This document shows positions 20,053 through 29,100 of a stretch of 49,190 nt of DNA, piece by piece. Every line of letters begins with the position of its first letter. Within the stretch, counting starts at the first letter, position 1. Origin of the DNA: Gammaproteobacteria bacterium (lineage in GTDB: Bacteria > Pseudomonadota > Gammaproteobacteria > Steroidobacterales > XN24); the NCBI GenBank assembly GCA_029287575.1, contig JARFQW010000062.1:1-49190 (forward strand), written 5' to 3'. The notes below the pieces were generated by a model that saw nothing but the letters and a program-made list of their open reading frames with translations, was not told the origin of the DNA and did not search any database. A program made the position numbers and the translations under genes.

Positions 20053-20472
20053 TCAGTCCGCCATGTTGTCCAGGGCTTTCTGGAAGCGGTTGGCGTGGCT
20101 GCGCTCCGCCTTCGCCAGCGTCTCGAACCAGTCGGCGATCTCGTCAAAACCCTCGTCCCGGGCGGTCTTGGCCATGCCGGGATACATGTCGGTGTATTCG
20201 TGGGTTTCGCCCGCGATGGCCGCCTTGAGATTGTCGGAGGTCCCGCCAATGGGCAGGCCGGTAGCCGGATCTCCCACCTCTTCCAGGTATTCCAGGTGGC
20301 CGTGGGCGTGTCCGGTCTCTCCCTCGGCGGTGGACCGAAATACGGTGGAAACGTCGTTGTATCCTTCAACATCGGCCTTGGATGCGAAGTAGAGATAGCG
20401 ACGGTTGGCCATCGACTCTCCGGCGAACGCGTCCTTCAGATTCTGCTCGGTTTTGCTGTCTTTCAGCGACAT
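20053..20472 (-). CDS. Rubrerythrin family diiron protein without rubredoxin domain
   Basis: Four-helix-bundle diiron protein, probably reducing hydrogen peroxide in the cytoplasm. 139 aa. The paired diiron motifs are intact: E19, then ETGH (E52, H55), E89, then ERSH (E123, H126). The C-terminal rubredoxin domain of classical rubrerythrin is absent, so an external electron donor is needed; the following Fe-S gene is the obvious candidate. Start is ATG 20472 with GAGGA upstream; an in-frame ATG 15 bp earlier lacks a site. Preceded by a clear promoter and palindromic operator. Confidence 0.93.
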   Translation of the reverse strand: MSLKDSKTEQNLKDAFAGESMANRRYLYFASKADVEGYNDVSTVFRSTAEGETGHAHGHLEYLEEVGDPATGLPIGGTSDNLKAAIAGETHEYTDMYPGMAKTARDEGFDEIADWFETLAKAERSHANRFQKALDNMAD

Positions 20473-20519
20473 GGGCGATGTCCTCATGACTGTGCGTGGG
20501 AATGAAAGGCTCGAAATAG

Positions 20520-20540
20520 AATTTAGAACGGATCTAAATT
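20520..20540. promoter_or_regulatory. Perfect palindromic operator upstream of rubrerythrin
   Basis: AATTTAGA and TCTAAATT arms with the 5-nt spacer ACGGA, 48 bp before the rubrerythrin ATG and just downstream of the predicted transcription start. The half-site resembles the TTTAGAA-type element used by Irr/PerR-like members of the Fur family, which control rubrerythrin-type genes in other bacteria. The match is by eye, and no Fur-family gene is in this window. It is strikingly AT-rich against the GC-rich surroundings. Confidence 0.65.
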
Positions 20541-20548
20541 GTCAGGAA

Positions 20549-20577
20549 AAGGTAGTCCCCGGGTCGATGGGTGTCAA
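20549..20577 (-). promoter_or_regulatory. Sigma70 promoter of the rubrerythrin operon
   Basis: On the minus strand, a perfect TTGACA (20577-20572) and TACCTT (20554-20549) are spaced by 17 bp. Transcription would begin near 20542, right at the edge of the palindrome at 20520-20540. The strong -35 with a weak -10 and a start-overlapping operator is the layout of a repressible promoter. Confidence 0.6.
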
Positions 20578-20640
20578 CCTCGCTCTCATTGACCCCCCCG
20601 GACCTCATCGTTAAGGTTAGTCGCCCCCCGGAGAGACGCC

Positions 20641-20898
20641 ATGTCGGAAAGTCCTGACCCCGCGGCCCCGGCCGCCGATTCCGCCGATTTCGAATCCGCC
20701 CTGAAGGAGCTCGAAAGCCTGGTCGAGACGCTGGAGCGGGGAGAGCTGTCTCTCGAAGCGTCTCTGGAAGCCTTCGAGCGCGGGGTTGCGCTAACCCGCT
20801 ACTGCCAGACCGCCCTTCGCGAGGCCGAGCAGCGAGTGGCCGTCCTGACCGGTGAGGAAGACACGGAACGCCTCGAGCCGTTCGCCGAAGAACCGTGA
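20641..20898 (+). CDS. xseB: Exodeoxyribonuclease VII small subunit
   Basis: Small helical subunit that assembles with XseA to degrade single-stranded DNA. 85 aa. The family core reads FESALKELESLVETLERGELSLE followed by FERGVALTRYC; the acidic Ala/Pro-rich N-terminus is variable in the family. ATG 20641 follows a GGAGA site. It overlaps ispA by 4 nt (GTGA), the standard xseB-ispA-dxs order. xseA is not in the window. Confidence 0.95.
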   Translation: MSESPDPAAPAADSADFESALKELESLVETLERGELSLEASLEAFERGVALTRYCQTALREAEQRVAVLTGEEDTERLEPFAEEP

Positions 20899-21785
20899 GC
20901 AGCGAACTGCCCCTGGAACAGTACCGTGAACGGGTTGAGCGGGCTCTGGAAGGATGGCTGCCCGCCGCGATCAAAACGCCACAGCGCCTCCATGAAGCCA
21001 TGCGCTACGCCGTGCTGGGAGGCGGCAAGCGCGTCCGGCCGCTGCTCGTGTATCTGACGGGCGAGGCGATCGGGGTACCGGCGCAGCGGCTGGACGGACC
21101 GGCCTGCGCCGCCGAACTCATACATGCCTATTCTCTGGTGCATGATGACCTTCCGGCGATGGACGACGACGATCTGCGGCGTGGCCGGCCTACCTGCCAC
21201 AAGGCCTTTGACGAGGCGACCGCGATACTCGCCGGTGACGCGCTGCAGGTTCTGGCTTTCGCCATTCTGGCGGCAGACGACGAGATGGTCCCCGCGGCCA
21301 CGCAGCGCCTGAAGATCATTCGGATTCTGGCCGAGGCGAGCGGCCCGGCGGGCATGGCGGGCGGCCAGGCCATCGATCTCGCCGCCATGGGCCGGACGAT
21401 GAGCGCGGCCCAGCTGGAGACCATGCACCGGCGCAAGACTGGCGCCCTCATCAGGGCAAGCGTCATGATGGCCGGCCACAGCGCCGACGATCCCGACCCG
21501 GCCATGCTGGCCGGGCTGGAAACCTTCGGAGAGTCCATAGGGCTGGCCTTCCAGATCCAGGACGACATCCTCGACGTGGAAGGGGACACCGAGACGCTGG
21601 GAAAACGCAGTCAGGCGGATGCGGCGCTTGAAAAACCGAACTTTCCCTCCGTGGTCGGGCTCGCGGAATCCAAGGAGCGCCTGGAATGCCTGCATGAAAA
21701 AGCCGTGGCGGCCGTGGGGTTTCTGGGGCACAGCGCCCAGCCCCTGGTCGCCCTGTCGACTCTGCTTACCCGGCGGAAATATTGA
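20895..21785 (+). CDS. ispA: (2E,6E)-farnesyl diphosphate synthase
   Basis: Condenses IPP with DMAPP and GPP to make farnesyl diphosphate. 296 aa. The first aspartate-rich motif DDLPAMD is at 84-90, with the substrate-binding GGGKRVRP upstream; the second motif reads QIQDDILD. The downstream LGKRSQADAALEKPNFPS departs from the commoner LGKTxGxD...KxTYP but keeps the key lysines. Start is GTG 20895, overlapping the xseB stop. Product chain length (C15) is inferred from family and context. Confidence 0.94.
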   Translation: MSSELPLEQYRERVERALEGWLPAAIKTPQRLHEAMRYAVLGGGKRVRPLLVYLTGEAIGVPAQRLDGPACAAELIHAYSLVHDDLPAMDDDDLRRGRPTCHKAFDEATAILAGDALQVLAFAILAADDEMVPAATQRLKIIRILAEASGPAGMAGGQAIDLAAMGRTMSAAQLETMHRRKTGALIRASVMMAGHSADDPDPAMLAGLETFGESIGLAFQIQDDILDVEGDTETLGKRSQADAALEKPNFPSVVGLAESKERLECLHEKAVAAVGFLGHSAQPLVALSTLLTRRKY

Positions 21786-21886
21786 GCCGTGCTTGGACAG
21801 GCCCGGCTTTCTGACTGATAATCGTTCGATGCGCGAGAGCCAGTGGGGTTGACCCGCGGGGCCGGAGCGCGGACTCGGGTAAAGCA

Positions 21887-23779
21887 ATGACTATCGGTTC
21901 CAGATATCCCCTCCTGTTCGGCATCGAATCTCCGGAGGACGTGCGGGCGCTCGACGAGGAGCAGCTGGGTTCTCTGAGCACCGAGCTGCGCGAATACCTG
22001 ATCGAAACCATGGCCTCCACGGGCGGCCACTTTGCCGCAAACCTGGGCACCGTCGAGCTGGCCTGTGCGCTTCACTATGTCTACGACACCCCGAAAGACC
22101 GGGTGGTCTGGGACGTGGGCCACCAGGCTTATCCCCACAAAATCCTGACCGGACGCCGCGACGCCCTGGGCAGTATTCGCCAGCTTGACGGGCTGGCGCC
22201 CTTTCCTACTCGGGAAGAAAGCGAGTACGACACGTTCGGTGTCGGGCATTCCAGCACCTCCGTCAGTGCGGCGCTGGGGATGGCTATCGCGGCAGCCAAG
22301 AAATCCGAGGACCGCCGGGTCGTCGCCGTCATCGGCGACGGGGCGCTGACGGCGGGTCTGGCCTACGAAGCCCTGTGCCACGCGGGTAGCCTGGACGTGG
22401 ACCTGACGGTCATTCTCAATGACAACGACATGTCGATTTCCGAGAACGTCGGCGCCATGTCCAATTACCTTGCCACCCTGCTGTCCGGGAAGCTGTATTC
22501 CCACGTCCGCGAAGGCAGCAAGAAACTGATCCGCCGGCTCCCCACCGTGTGGGAACTGGCACGTCGCTCCGAAGAGCACATGAAGGGCATGGTGCTGCCC
22601 GGAACGCTGTTCGAGGAGCTGGGCCTCAACTATATCGGGCCGATCGATGGCCACGACGTCGATGTACTCGTACGGACGCTCAACAACGTCCGCGACCTGA
22701 AGGGACCGCAGTTCCTGCATGTTATGACCCAGAAGGGCAAGGGCTATGAACCGGCCGAGGCCGATCCCATCAAGTGGCACGGCCCAGGCCCGTTTGATCC
22801 GAACGCTGGCGAAATTATCCGCAAACCGGCCTCAGGGCCCAGCTACTCGAGTATTTTCGGGACCTGGCTGTGCGATATGGCCGAAGCCGACCCGCGGGTC
22901 GTCGGCATCACGCCGGCCATGCGGGAAGGCTCGGGCATGGTGGAGTTCGACAGGCGCTTCCCGGACCGCTATTTCGACGTGGGCATCGCCGAGCAGCATG
23001 CGGTCACGCTGGGAGCGGGTTTGGCCTGCGAGGGCATGCGGCCGGTAGTGGCCATCTATTCCACCTTCCTCCAGCGCGCCTACGACCAGGCGATTCACGA
23101 CGTGGCGCTGCAGAATCTCCCGGTCCTGTTCGCTATCGATCGCGGCGGTCTGGTCGGCAACGACGGACCGACCCACCACGGGGCCTACGACCTGTCCTAC
23201 CTGCGCTGCATACCGAATCTGACGATCATGGCCCCGGCCGACGAGAACGAGTGCCGGCAGATGCTCTACACGGGTATCTGCCATGACGGGCCCTCGGCGG
23301 TGCGCTATCCGCGGGGCCAGGGCCCGGGCGTGGAGATCGACACCGCCATGACCGCGCTGCCCATGGGCGAGGCGGAGGTACGCCGAAAGGGCCGGAACAT
23401 CGCACTGCTCGCCTTCGGCGCCATGGTGCCCACGGCGGAACAGGTGGCAGAAGAACTCGACGCGACCGTGGTGAACATGCGTTTCGTGAAACCGATAGAC
23501 GAGGCCACGATCGTCAGCATGGCGGAAACCCACGACGCGCTGGTAACCCTGGAAGACAACGCGGTGGCCGGTGGTGCCGGCAGCGCCGTCAATGAGACGC
23601 TGGCGGCGCTCGGAGTCCGGGTGCCGGTACTGAACCTGGGGATTCCGGACGCATTCATTCCGCATGCCTCCAGGTCCGAGTGCCTGGCCCTCGCCGGCCT
23701 GGATCCTGCTTCGGTTCTCGCTTCGGTACGCCATTGGCGGGAACTGGCTTCGCCCCGCAACGTGTCCGGCGGTCGCTGA
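21887..23779 (+). CDS. dxs: 1-deoxy-D-xylulose-5-phosphate synthase
   Basis: Thiamine-diphosphate enzyme joining pyruvate and glyceraldehyde 3-phosphate, the first step of the MEP isoprenoid pathway. 630 aa, normal length. The TPP-binding GDGALTAG begins at residue 150, with [19 protein letters not shown] after it; the transketolase-type middle domain has [13 protein letters not shown], and [14 protein letters not shown] is also conserved. ATG 21887 follows GGGTAAAGC. It is 101 bp after ispA, consistent with one isoprenoid operon. Confidence 0.98.
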   Translation: MTIGSRYPLLFGIESPEDVRALDEEQLGSLSTELREYLIETMASTGGHFAANLGTVELACALHYVYDTPKDRVVWDVGHQAYPHKILTGRRDALGSIRQLDGLAPFPTREESEYDTFGVGHSSTSVSAALGMAIAAAKKSEDRRVVAVIGDGALTAGLAYEALCHAGSLDVDLTVILNDNDMSISENVGAMSNYLATLLSGKLYSHVREGSKKLIRRLPTVWELARRSEEHMKGMVLPGTLFEELGLNYIGPIDGHDVDVLVRTLNNVRDLKGPQFLHVMTQKGKGYEPAEADPIKWHGPGPFDPNAGEIIRKPASGPSYSSIFGTWLCDMAEADPRVVGITPAMREGSGMVEFDRRFPDRYFDVGIAEQHAVTLGAGLACEGMRPVVAIYSTFLQRAYDQAIHDVALQNLPVLFAIDRGGLVGNDGPTHHGAYDLSYLRCIPNLTIMAPADENECRQMLYTGICHDGPSAVRYPRGQGPGVEIDTAMTALPMGEAEVRRKGRNIALLAFGAMVPTAEQVAEELDATVVNMRFVKPIDEATIVSMAETHDALVTLEDNAVAGGAGSAVNETLAALGVRVPVLNLGIPDAFIPHASRSECLALAGLDPASVLASVRHWRELASPRNVSGGR

Positions 23780-23830
23780 AAGCCCGAATCTCCCGGCGCG
23801 CTCACCACGAACTCATACACTGAACTCACT

Positions 23831-23836
23831 TATAAT
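23831..23836 (+). promoter_or_regulatory. Consensus -10 element upstream of folE2
   Basis: A perfect TATAAT lies 50 bp before the folE2 start in the 106-bp gap after dxs. The matching -35 is poor. A short hairpin, GCCGG-CAAGT-CCGGC, follows in the leader. No Zur-type palindrome, which controls folE2 in some bacteria, is visible. Confidence 0.45.
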
Positions 23837-23885
23837 GGCCGTTCCGGCCGGCAAGTCCGGCGGAGCGAATAACGGGAAACCCCTT

Positions 23886-24710
23886 ATGACCCAGATTACG
23901 GAAACCGGTACGGCGGTGGTGGATGAAATCGTCGACGTTCAGGGCAGCGCCGACACCCGTAGAATTCCGATCAACAAGGTCGGGATAAAGGACATCTATC
24001 ATCCGGTGCGTATCAAGGACCGCAGCGGCGGCGAACAGCACACGGTCGCCAACTTCAACATGTACGTGAACCTGCCTCATGACTTCAAGGGCACGCACAT
24101 GTCGCGTTTCGTGGAAATTCTTAACAATCACGAACGCCAGATTTCAGTGAAATCGTTCCGCGAAATGATGGCGGAACTGACCGAGCGCCTCGATGCCGAC
24201 TCCGGTCACATCGAAATGAGTTTCCCCTACTTCGTTAACAAGACCGCGCCGGTCTCGAAGGTGTCGAGCCTGCTCGACTACGAAGCCAGCCTGATTGGTG
24301 AGCGCAAGGACGGCAAAAACAGCATCTGGGTCAAGGTCGTGGTGCCGGTCACCAGCCTTTGCCCCTGCTCCAAACGCATCTCTGATTACGGCGCCCACAA
24401 TCAGCGTTCACATATTACGATCAAGGCGCGCATCGAGAGCTTCATGTGGATCGAGGAACTGATCGACATCGCCGAACGCGAGGCGTCCTGCGAGCTTTTC
24501 GGCATCCTCAAGCGGCCCGATGAGAAATGGGTCACCGAACAGGCCTACGACAATCCGAAGTTTGTCGAGGATATCGTCCGGGACGTGGCCGTGGCGCTCA
24601 ACCACGAGGAACGGGTCCGCGCCTATGTCGTGGAGTCGGAGAATTTCGAGTCCATCCACAACCACTCCGCCTACGCGCTGATCGAAAGAGACAAGGACGC
24701 GGAGGACTAG
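23886..24710 (+). CDS. folE2: GTP cyclohydrolase I type IB (FolE2)
   Basis: Converts GTP to 7,8-dihydroneopterin triphosphate for folate, the metal-versatile alternative to zinc-dependent FolE. 274 aa. The diagnostic signature [19 protein letters not shown] starts at about 157 and contains the metal/catalytic cysteine C159; [17 protein letters not shown] and EHxR-type C-terminal segments agree. Start is ATG 23886; an in-frame ATG at 23835 would overlap the predicted -10 and adds a non-conserved tail. Whether FolE is also present elsewhere is unknown. Confidence 0.94.
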   Translation: MTQITETGTAVVDEIVDVQGSADTRRIPINKVGIKDIYHPVRIKDRSGGEQHTVANFNMYVNLPHDFKGTHMSRFVEILNNHERQISVKSFREMMAELTERLDADSGHIEMSFPYFVNKTAPVSKVSSLLDYEASLIGERKDGKNSIWVKVVVPVTSLCPCSKRISDYGAHNQRSHITIKARIESFMWIEELIDIAEREASCELFGILKRPDEKWVTEQAYDNPKFVEDIVRDVAVALNHEERVRAYVVESENFESIHNHSAYALIERDKDAED

Positions 24711-24769
24711 AGAGACGGTTCCGCCAGAGCTGGCGGCTATCGGCTTCACCCGCCGCAGGCCGGGTAGGG

Positions 24770-26068
24770 CTACTCCGCCGGCGGGCTCTGGTGCAGCCGG
24801 CGAATCAGGCTTCTCAGAAACATCTGGTTGAAGCGCAGCTGACAGGACATCGACAGCGTCTCGAGCATCGTCGACGTCATTGCCAGCAGCGTAACGTCCG
24901 ACACCGACCGGATGGTGGCCGCCCGCCGGGCCGTCGCCACGTAGCTGGACTCTCCGAAACAACCGCCCCGGCTCAGGCGGCCCACAGTTTCTCCGTGGCT
25001 GACCACATCGACATCGCCATGCAACAGGACGAAGAAGCGGTCGTCCATCTCGCCTTCCTTGACGATGTTCTCGCCGGCACCGTATTCACGCCACTCTCCG
25101 GCGCGCAGCAGTTCGCGGATCTCACCGTGAGAGAATTCGTGAAAAAAGCTCAGGCCGCGTAGCAGCGTCAGGCGCTCCCGTTCGTCGATCACGCCGTATC
25201 GTCGGCGCAGCCCCTGATGGACACGTGTCAGCGCGGCACCGAGTTCCAGGCCGTTGTCCCAGCGCTCGTCGGGCCGTTTCCTGACCGCCCGCGTCACGAC
25301 TTCCTCGAGATCCTCCGGCACGTCAGACCGATGCTTGTGTATCGGCTCCGGTGTGGCATAGAGAATCTTGTGCATCAGCTTTGCGAGATTTGAGGCCTTG
25401 AAGGGCCGGTGGCCCGTGAGCAGTTCATAGGCCACGGTACCGATCGCATAGATGTCGGTGCGCGCGGTGATCTCCTCCGACTGGATCTGCTCGGGCGACA
25501 TGTAGCTGGGAGAGCCCGCAATGCCGTCAATTCTGGATATGTCGGCGTCCCGAAGTATTGCAATACCAAAATCCACGATCCGGATATCGTTGTCCACGGT
25601 CAGCATGATGTTTCCGGGCTTGATGTCCCGGTGGACGACGCCTCTCGTGTGGGCATAGTGCAACGCTTTTGCGCACTTGAAGACCAGCTCGACCACTTCG
25701 TTCAGGGGCAACAGATTGTCCGGGCGACAGTAGGCGGACAGGGTCCTTGCGCCATGGATATGCTCCATGACCACGTAGTAACGGCCATCCTCTTCGCCAG
25801 CGTCGTAGATCGGGAGAATATTCGGGTGCTGCAGCATCCCGACCATGTGGGCCTCGTTGAAGAACATCTTCCGGGCGACCCGAGCGCTGGAAGAATCCTG
25901 CTCGGCTTCATGGTTGTAGAGCTTGATGGCCACATCCCGGCCATAGTACGGATCGTGGGACAGGTAGACCGTGCCGGTGCTGCCCCGGCCCACCTCGTTG
26001 ATGATCGTGTATTTACCGATCTTGTCCGGGATGTTGTCGACCATCACCGGCGCATTACTGTCTAGCAT
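24770..26068 (-). CDS. Ser/Thr protein kinase fused to a cyclic-nucleotide-binding domain
   Basis: 432 aa signalling protein. Hanks-type kinase domain about 20-285: glycine loop GRGSTGTVY (27-35), K49 in AIKLY, catalytic HRDIKPGN (D148), DFG (166-168) and MSPEQ, so all catalytic residues are present. A cNMP-binding beta-roll spans about 305-425 with the phosphate cassette FGESSYVATARRAAT (G372, E373, RRAA). No transmembrane segment or extracellular sensor is seen, unlike PASTA kinases. Substrate and ligand (cAMP or cGMP) are unknown. It lies 41 bp after pgpA and could be the tail of that operon; convergent with folE2. Confidence 0.9.
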   Translation of the reverse strand: MLDSNAPVMVDNIPDKIGKYTIINEVGRGSTGTVYLSHDPYYGRDVAIKLYNHEAEQDSSSARVARKMFFNEAHMVGMLQHPNILPIYDAGEEDGRYYVVMEHIHGARTLSAYCRPDNLLPLNEVVELVFKCAKALHYAHTRGVVHRDIKPGNIMLTVDNDIRIVDFGIAILRDADISRIDGIAGSPSYMSPEQIQSEEITARTDIYAIGTVAYELLTGHRPFKASNLAKLMHKILYATPEPIHKHRSDVPEDLEEVVTRAVRKRPDERWDNGLELGAALTRVHQGLRRRYGVIDERERLTLLRGLSFFHEFSHGEIRELLRAGEWREYGAGENIVKEGEMDDRFFVLLHGDVDVVSHGETVGRLSRGGCFGESSYVATARRAATIRSVSDVTLLAMTSTMLETLSMSCQLRFNQMFLRSLIRRLHQSPPAE

Positions 26069-26109
26069 GCTGATTGCCTGTGTCGTCCCTGCAGGCGGAT
26101 CCGCCCTCC

Positions 26110-26598
26110 CTAGAGCATGGCCGCACCGAACAGCAGGAGTCCTGCATAGACGCCTGCCAGTACGTCGTCGAGCATAATCCCGAGCCCTCCGTCCATTCCG
26201 TGATCCAGTTTGCGAATCGGCCAGGGCTTGAGGATGTCGAAGAATCTGAACAGGACGAATCCGCCCAGTAGCCAGGCCCAGCCGGCCGGTGCGAAGGCCA
26301 TGGTGACGAGCATGCCAACGATCTCATCCCAGACGATTCCCGGATGATCGTGGACACCGAGGCGCCTGGCGCTCTCCCCGCAAATCCAGATACCCGCGAG
26401 AAACGCCGAAACGATCACGGCCAGCTCGCCCAACAGCGGTAGGCGCTGGACAAACAATGCCGCCAGCACCCCGACGACGCTCCCGAAGGTCCCTGGCGCG
26501 ACCGGCGCGAGACCCGAGCCGAACCCGAGTGCAAGGAAGTGTACGGGGTCCCGCAACAAGCCGGCACCGAGTCTCCGTCTGTCGTTTGTCGGTGTCAT
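26110..26598 (-). CDS. pgpA: Phosphatidylglycerophosphatase A
   Basis: Membrane phosphatase that makes phosphatidylglycerol from its phosphate. 162 aa with about four hydrophobic helices. Family motifs: FGSGLAPVAPGTFGSVVG, the acidic WDEIVGMLV and a second acidic LDDVLAGVYAG. Start is ATG 26598, overlapping the thiL stop by 4 nt (ATGA); the frame is open upstream but unrelated. The nusB-thiL-pgpA linkage is classical. Confidence 0.95.
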   Translation of the reverse strand: MTPTNDRRRLGAGLLRDPVHFLALGFGSGLAPVAPGTFGSVVGVLAALFVQRLPLLGELAVIVSAFLAGIWICGESARRLGVHDHPGIVWDEIVGMLVTMAFAPAGWAWLLGGFVLFRFFDILKPWPIRKLDHGMDGGLGIMLDDVLAGVYAGLLLFGAAML

Positions 26599-27578
26599 TG
26601 GCCCGCTCCGAAGTGATTCCACCCCTTGCCTTTCAGCACCAGGCTGCGGCCGCCCGCGGTAATCGAGAGGCCCGTCCCGGCAACGCAATAGCCAATCCGG
26701 CTCACCTGCAGATCGCAGGATGAAGCCGCTTCACGCACCGCATCGGCCCGATCCGGCGGCGCGGTAAAACACAGCTCGTAGTCATCGCCACCGGACAGAG
26801 CCAGCTCCAGCGCCCGGGCGGAAGACAGATATCCGGAGGCGCCTGGATCCACGGGCACATCCTCCGAACGCACGGCAGCACCCACCCCGCTGGCGTCCAG
26901 AACATGGAGCAGATCGGCAGCCAGGCCGTCCGAAACGTCGATGGCGCTCGAGGCGATCCCGACCAGCTCTCGGCCCAGGTTCACCCGCGGTTGAGGCGCA
27001 GCAAACCGGGCATGGAGGCCGGGATCGCGCACCCGTGTTTCCTCCAGACCGCCTTCCAGGGCAGCCATCGCCCCGCCCAGCGCACCGCTGACCCAGACCT
27101 CGTCTCCGACCCGGGCTCCATCCCGGCGCAGCGCGCCGCGCGCTGGCGCAAAACCGGTCAGCTGGATCGAAACAGCCAACGGCCCCTGAACCAGATCCCC
27201 GCCCGCGACGGCCACGTCGAAACGCCGCGCGAGGTCACCCAGACCCTGCGCGAATTCCGCCAGCCAGGTCTCGTCGGCGCTGGGCATGGCCAGCGACATC
27301 AGCGCCCAGGCGGGCTCCGCCCCCATGGCGGCCAGGTCGCTGAGATTCACCGCCAGAGCCCGGTGACCCACCGAATCGGCGGGTAAGTCATGGGGGAAGT
27401 GCCGGCCCGCGAGCACCGTGTCCATGGTCATCGCCAGCTGTCGGCCGGGCGGTGCCTGCACCAGGGCGGCGTCGTCTCCCGGACCCAGCACGACATCACT
27501 TCGGGTTGCGCCGAGAGCAGCCAGATGCCGGCGGATCAGCTCGAATTCGTCTACCCCCGCCCCGACCGAACCGTTCAT
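26595..27578 (-). CDS. thiL: Thiamine-monophosphate kinase
   Basis: Phosphorylates thiamine monophosphate to the active cofactor thiamine diphosphate. 327 aa, normal length. Motifs: DEFELIRRHLA at the N-terminus, GPGDDAALV, the metal-binding MDTVLAGRHF, AVAGGDLVQG, IDVSDGLAADL and ALSGGDDYELCF. The product is the cofactor of Dxs encoded at 21887. Follows the DUF2889 gene by 6 bp and is coupled to pgpA. Confidence 0.97.
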   Translation of the reverse strand: MNGSVGAGVDEFELIRRHLAALGATRSDVVLGPGDDAALVQAPPGRQLAMTMDTVLAGRHFPHDLPADSVGHRALAVNLSDLAAMGAEPAWALMSLAMPSADETWLAEFAQGLGDLARRFDVAVAGGDLVQGPLAVSIQLTGFAPARGALRRDGARVGDEVWVSGALGGAMAALEGGLEETRVRDPGLHARFAAPQPRVNLGRELVGIASSAIDVSDGLAADLLHVLDASGVGAAVRSEDVPVDPGASGYLSSARALELALSGGDDYELCFTAPPDRADAVREAASSCDLQVSRIGYCVAGTGLSITAGGRSLVLKGKGWNHFGAGQ

Positions 27579-27584
27579 CGGGCG

Positions 27585-28151
27585 CTAGCTGCCCGCGCGC
27601 TGATGCCAGCGGGGGTAGTACTCCTCGACAATGGGACCGTCGGATCTGAGGGCGTGACAGCCGTCGATATGGCCCGGACGACGGTCGCCGCCCCCCTCGG
27701 CCGAGGCACGCAGTGGCCAGATCGTCTGTATGGCCACAACCGCCATTTCCTGTAGAAGCCGGGTCAGGTGGGTGCAGCCTCTGACATCGCCGAGCTTTTC
27801 CCTGACAAGGCGGGTCCAGCCGGGCTGGATCCGGGTTCCCACGAGCCCCCGATAATCCGGTGTGATATCCGCACAGGTGCGAAACGGATGCTTGTGGCTG
27901 ACCGCTACCAGGTCGATGACTTCGAAGTCGTCGTTCAGGGTCATACGAATCCACATTTCATGAACGGGATCGCCGGGCTCTACCCTCCCCCGAAACCGGC
28001 TGTCGAAACCATAGGTCTTCGTATCCACGAGGCAGCCTTCCAGGTCCCACAGGCCATCGGCGCGGCGAAATCCGCGGCAGCGTACATCGCGGCTATGGAC
28101 GTGTTCACGCTCGGCTGCCGGCGGCAGCTGGCTGGCCCATTCGTCGCTCAT
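27585..28151 (-). CDS. DUF2889 domain protein inserted between nusB and thiL
   Basis: Function unknown. 188 aa, soluble, no signal peptide. Resembles the DUF2889 family: an N-terminal VRCRGFRRADGLWDLEGCLVD, a central MTLNDDFEVIDLVAV, and a C-terminal GCTHLTRLLQEMA with conserved Cys and His. Start is ATG 28151, overlapping the nusB stop by 4 nt; the open frame upstream is antisense-like sequence inside nusB and was rejected. The tight coupling implies co-expression with riboflavin and thiamine-phosphate genes, but nothing shows a role in those pathways. Confidence 0.8.
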   Translation of the reverse strand: MSDEWASQLPPAAEREHVHSRDVRCRGFRRADGLWDLEGCLVDTKTYGFDSRFRGRVEPGDPVHEMWIRMTLNDDFEVIDLVAVSHKHPFRTCADITPDYRGLVGTRIQPGWTRLVREKLGDVRGCTHLTRLLQEMAVVAIQTIWPLRASAEGGGDRRPGHIDGCHALRSDGPIVEEYYPRWHQRAGS

Positions 28152-28612
28152 GGGGCCGATCCGGCCTCCGCCACCCGCAGCGACCGGGCCGCCCGGTCCA
28201 GCACGGCGTTGACGTATCTGTGGCCGTCTTCTGCCCCGAATACCCGGGTCAGCTCCACCGCCTCGTTGATGATGACCCGGAACGGCACTTCCGGCGATTG
28301 CTTGAGCTCGAAAATGCCCAGCAGCAGGATACCGTGCTCCACCGGATCGATTTGTGCGACGGGTCGGTCGGCCAGCCCGGCGAGTAACTGGTCCAGCGAT
28401 TCGGCCTGCGCGGGTATCTCCAGGACCAGCTGCCTGAACAGGTCCTCGTCCCGTGCCTGAGCATCTTCGTCCGCCGCGAACTGATTGTAGACGTCGCGAG
28501 GATCCTGGCCGGTCATCTGCCATTGATACAGGGCCTGCACGGCCGCCTCCCGGGCGCGGGTCCGGGGGGAACTCTTTTTCCCCGGACTCCGGACCCTTGG
28601 GTCTTCGCCCAC
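28148..28612 (-). CDS. nusB: Transcription antitermination factor NusB
   Basis: RNA-binding partner of NusE (S10) in ribosomal RNA antitermination. 154 aa. Helical core with the arginine-rich start RTRAREAAVQALYQW and the C-terminal PFRVIINEAVELTRVFGAEDGHRYVNAVLD signature. Start is GTG 28612, one base after the ribH stop, with a strong GGAGG 7 nt upstream inside ribH; this is better supported than the longer open frame. Confidence 0.95.
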   Translation of the reverse strand: MGEDPRVRSPGKKSSPRTRAREAAVQALYQWQMTGQDPRDVYNQFAADEDAQARDEDLFRQLVLEIPAQAESLDQLLAGLADRPVAQIDPVEHGILLLGIFELKQSPEVPFRVIINEAVELTRVFGAEDGHRYVNAVLDRAARSLRVAEAGSAP

Positions 28613-28613
28613 G

Positions 28614-29090
28614 TCAGGCCTCCAGCTGGCGCAGAAGATTGGCCATCTCGATAACGCTGAGCATCGCATCGGCGCCCTTGTTGCCGGCCTTGGTCCCGGC
28701 CCGCTCCAGCGCCTGCTCGATGGTATCGGTAGTCAGGACACCGAAGGCGACCGGCAGACCATGGCGGGCACCCGCGGCCGACATGCCTTTGGCGCACTCG
28801 CCGGCCACGTAGTCGAAGTGCGGCGTGGCGCCGCGAATAACGGCGCCCAGAGCGACTATGGCATCCACGCCACCGGCGCCGGCAAGGCGGTCCACGGCAA
28901 GCGGGATTTCCCAGGCGCCCGGAACCCGAACGAGAGTCACGTCCCGGTCTTCGCCGCCGTGGCGGCGAAAACTGTCAACGGCACCACGGACCAGGCTCTC
29001 GACAACGAACTCGTTGAACCGGGCCGCCACGATTCCGACTCGGAGGTCCCTGGCACTCAGTCCCCCCTCCACGATCTTGATGCGCTCCAT
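28614..29090 (-). CDS. ribH: 6,7-dimethyl-8-ribityllumazine synthase
   Basis: Condenses the pyrimidine and the four-carbon phosphate to lumazine, the penultimate riboflavin step, as an oligomeric shell. 158 aa. Motifs: [46 protein letters not shown], and [12 protein letters not shown]. Between ribBA (10 bp) and nusB (1 bp) in the rib operon. Confidence 0.97.
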   Translation of the reverse strand: MERIKIVEGGLSARDLRVGIVAARFNEFVVESLVRGAVDSFRRHGGEDRDVTLVRVPGAWEIPLAVDRLAGAGGVDAIVALGAVIRGATPHFDYVAGECAKGMSAAGARHGLPVAFGVLTTDTIEQALERAGTKAGNKGADAMLSVIEMANLLRQLEA

Positions 29091-29100
29091 GACTTCGCCC

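Noticed and set aside
23780-23885. Zur-binding site before folE2
   Set aside because: folE2 is zinc-regulated in some bacteria, but no ATGTTATAACAT-like palindrome is present.
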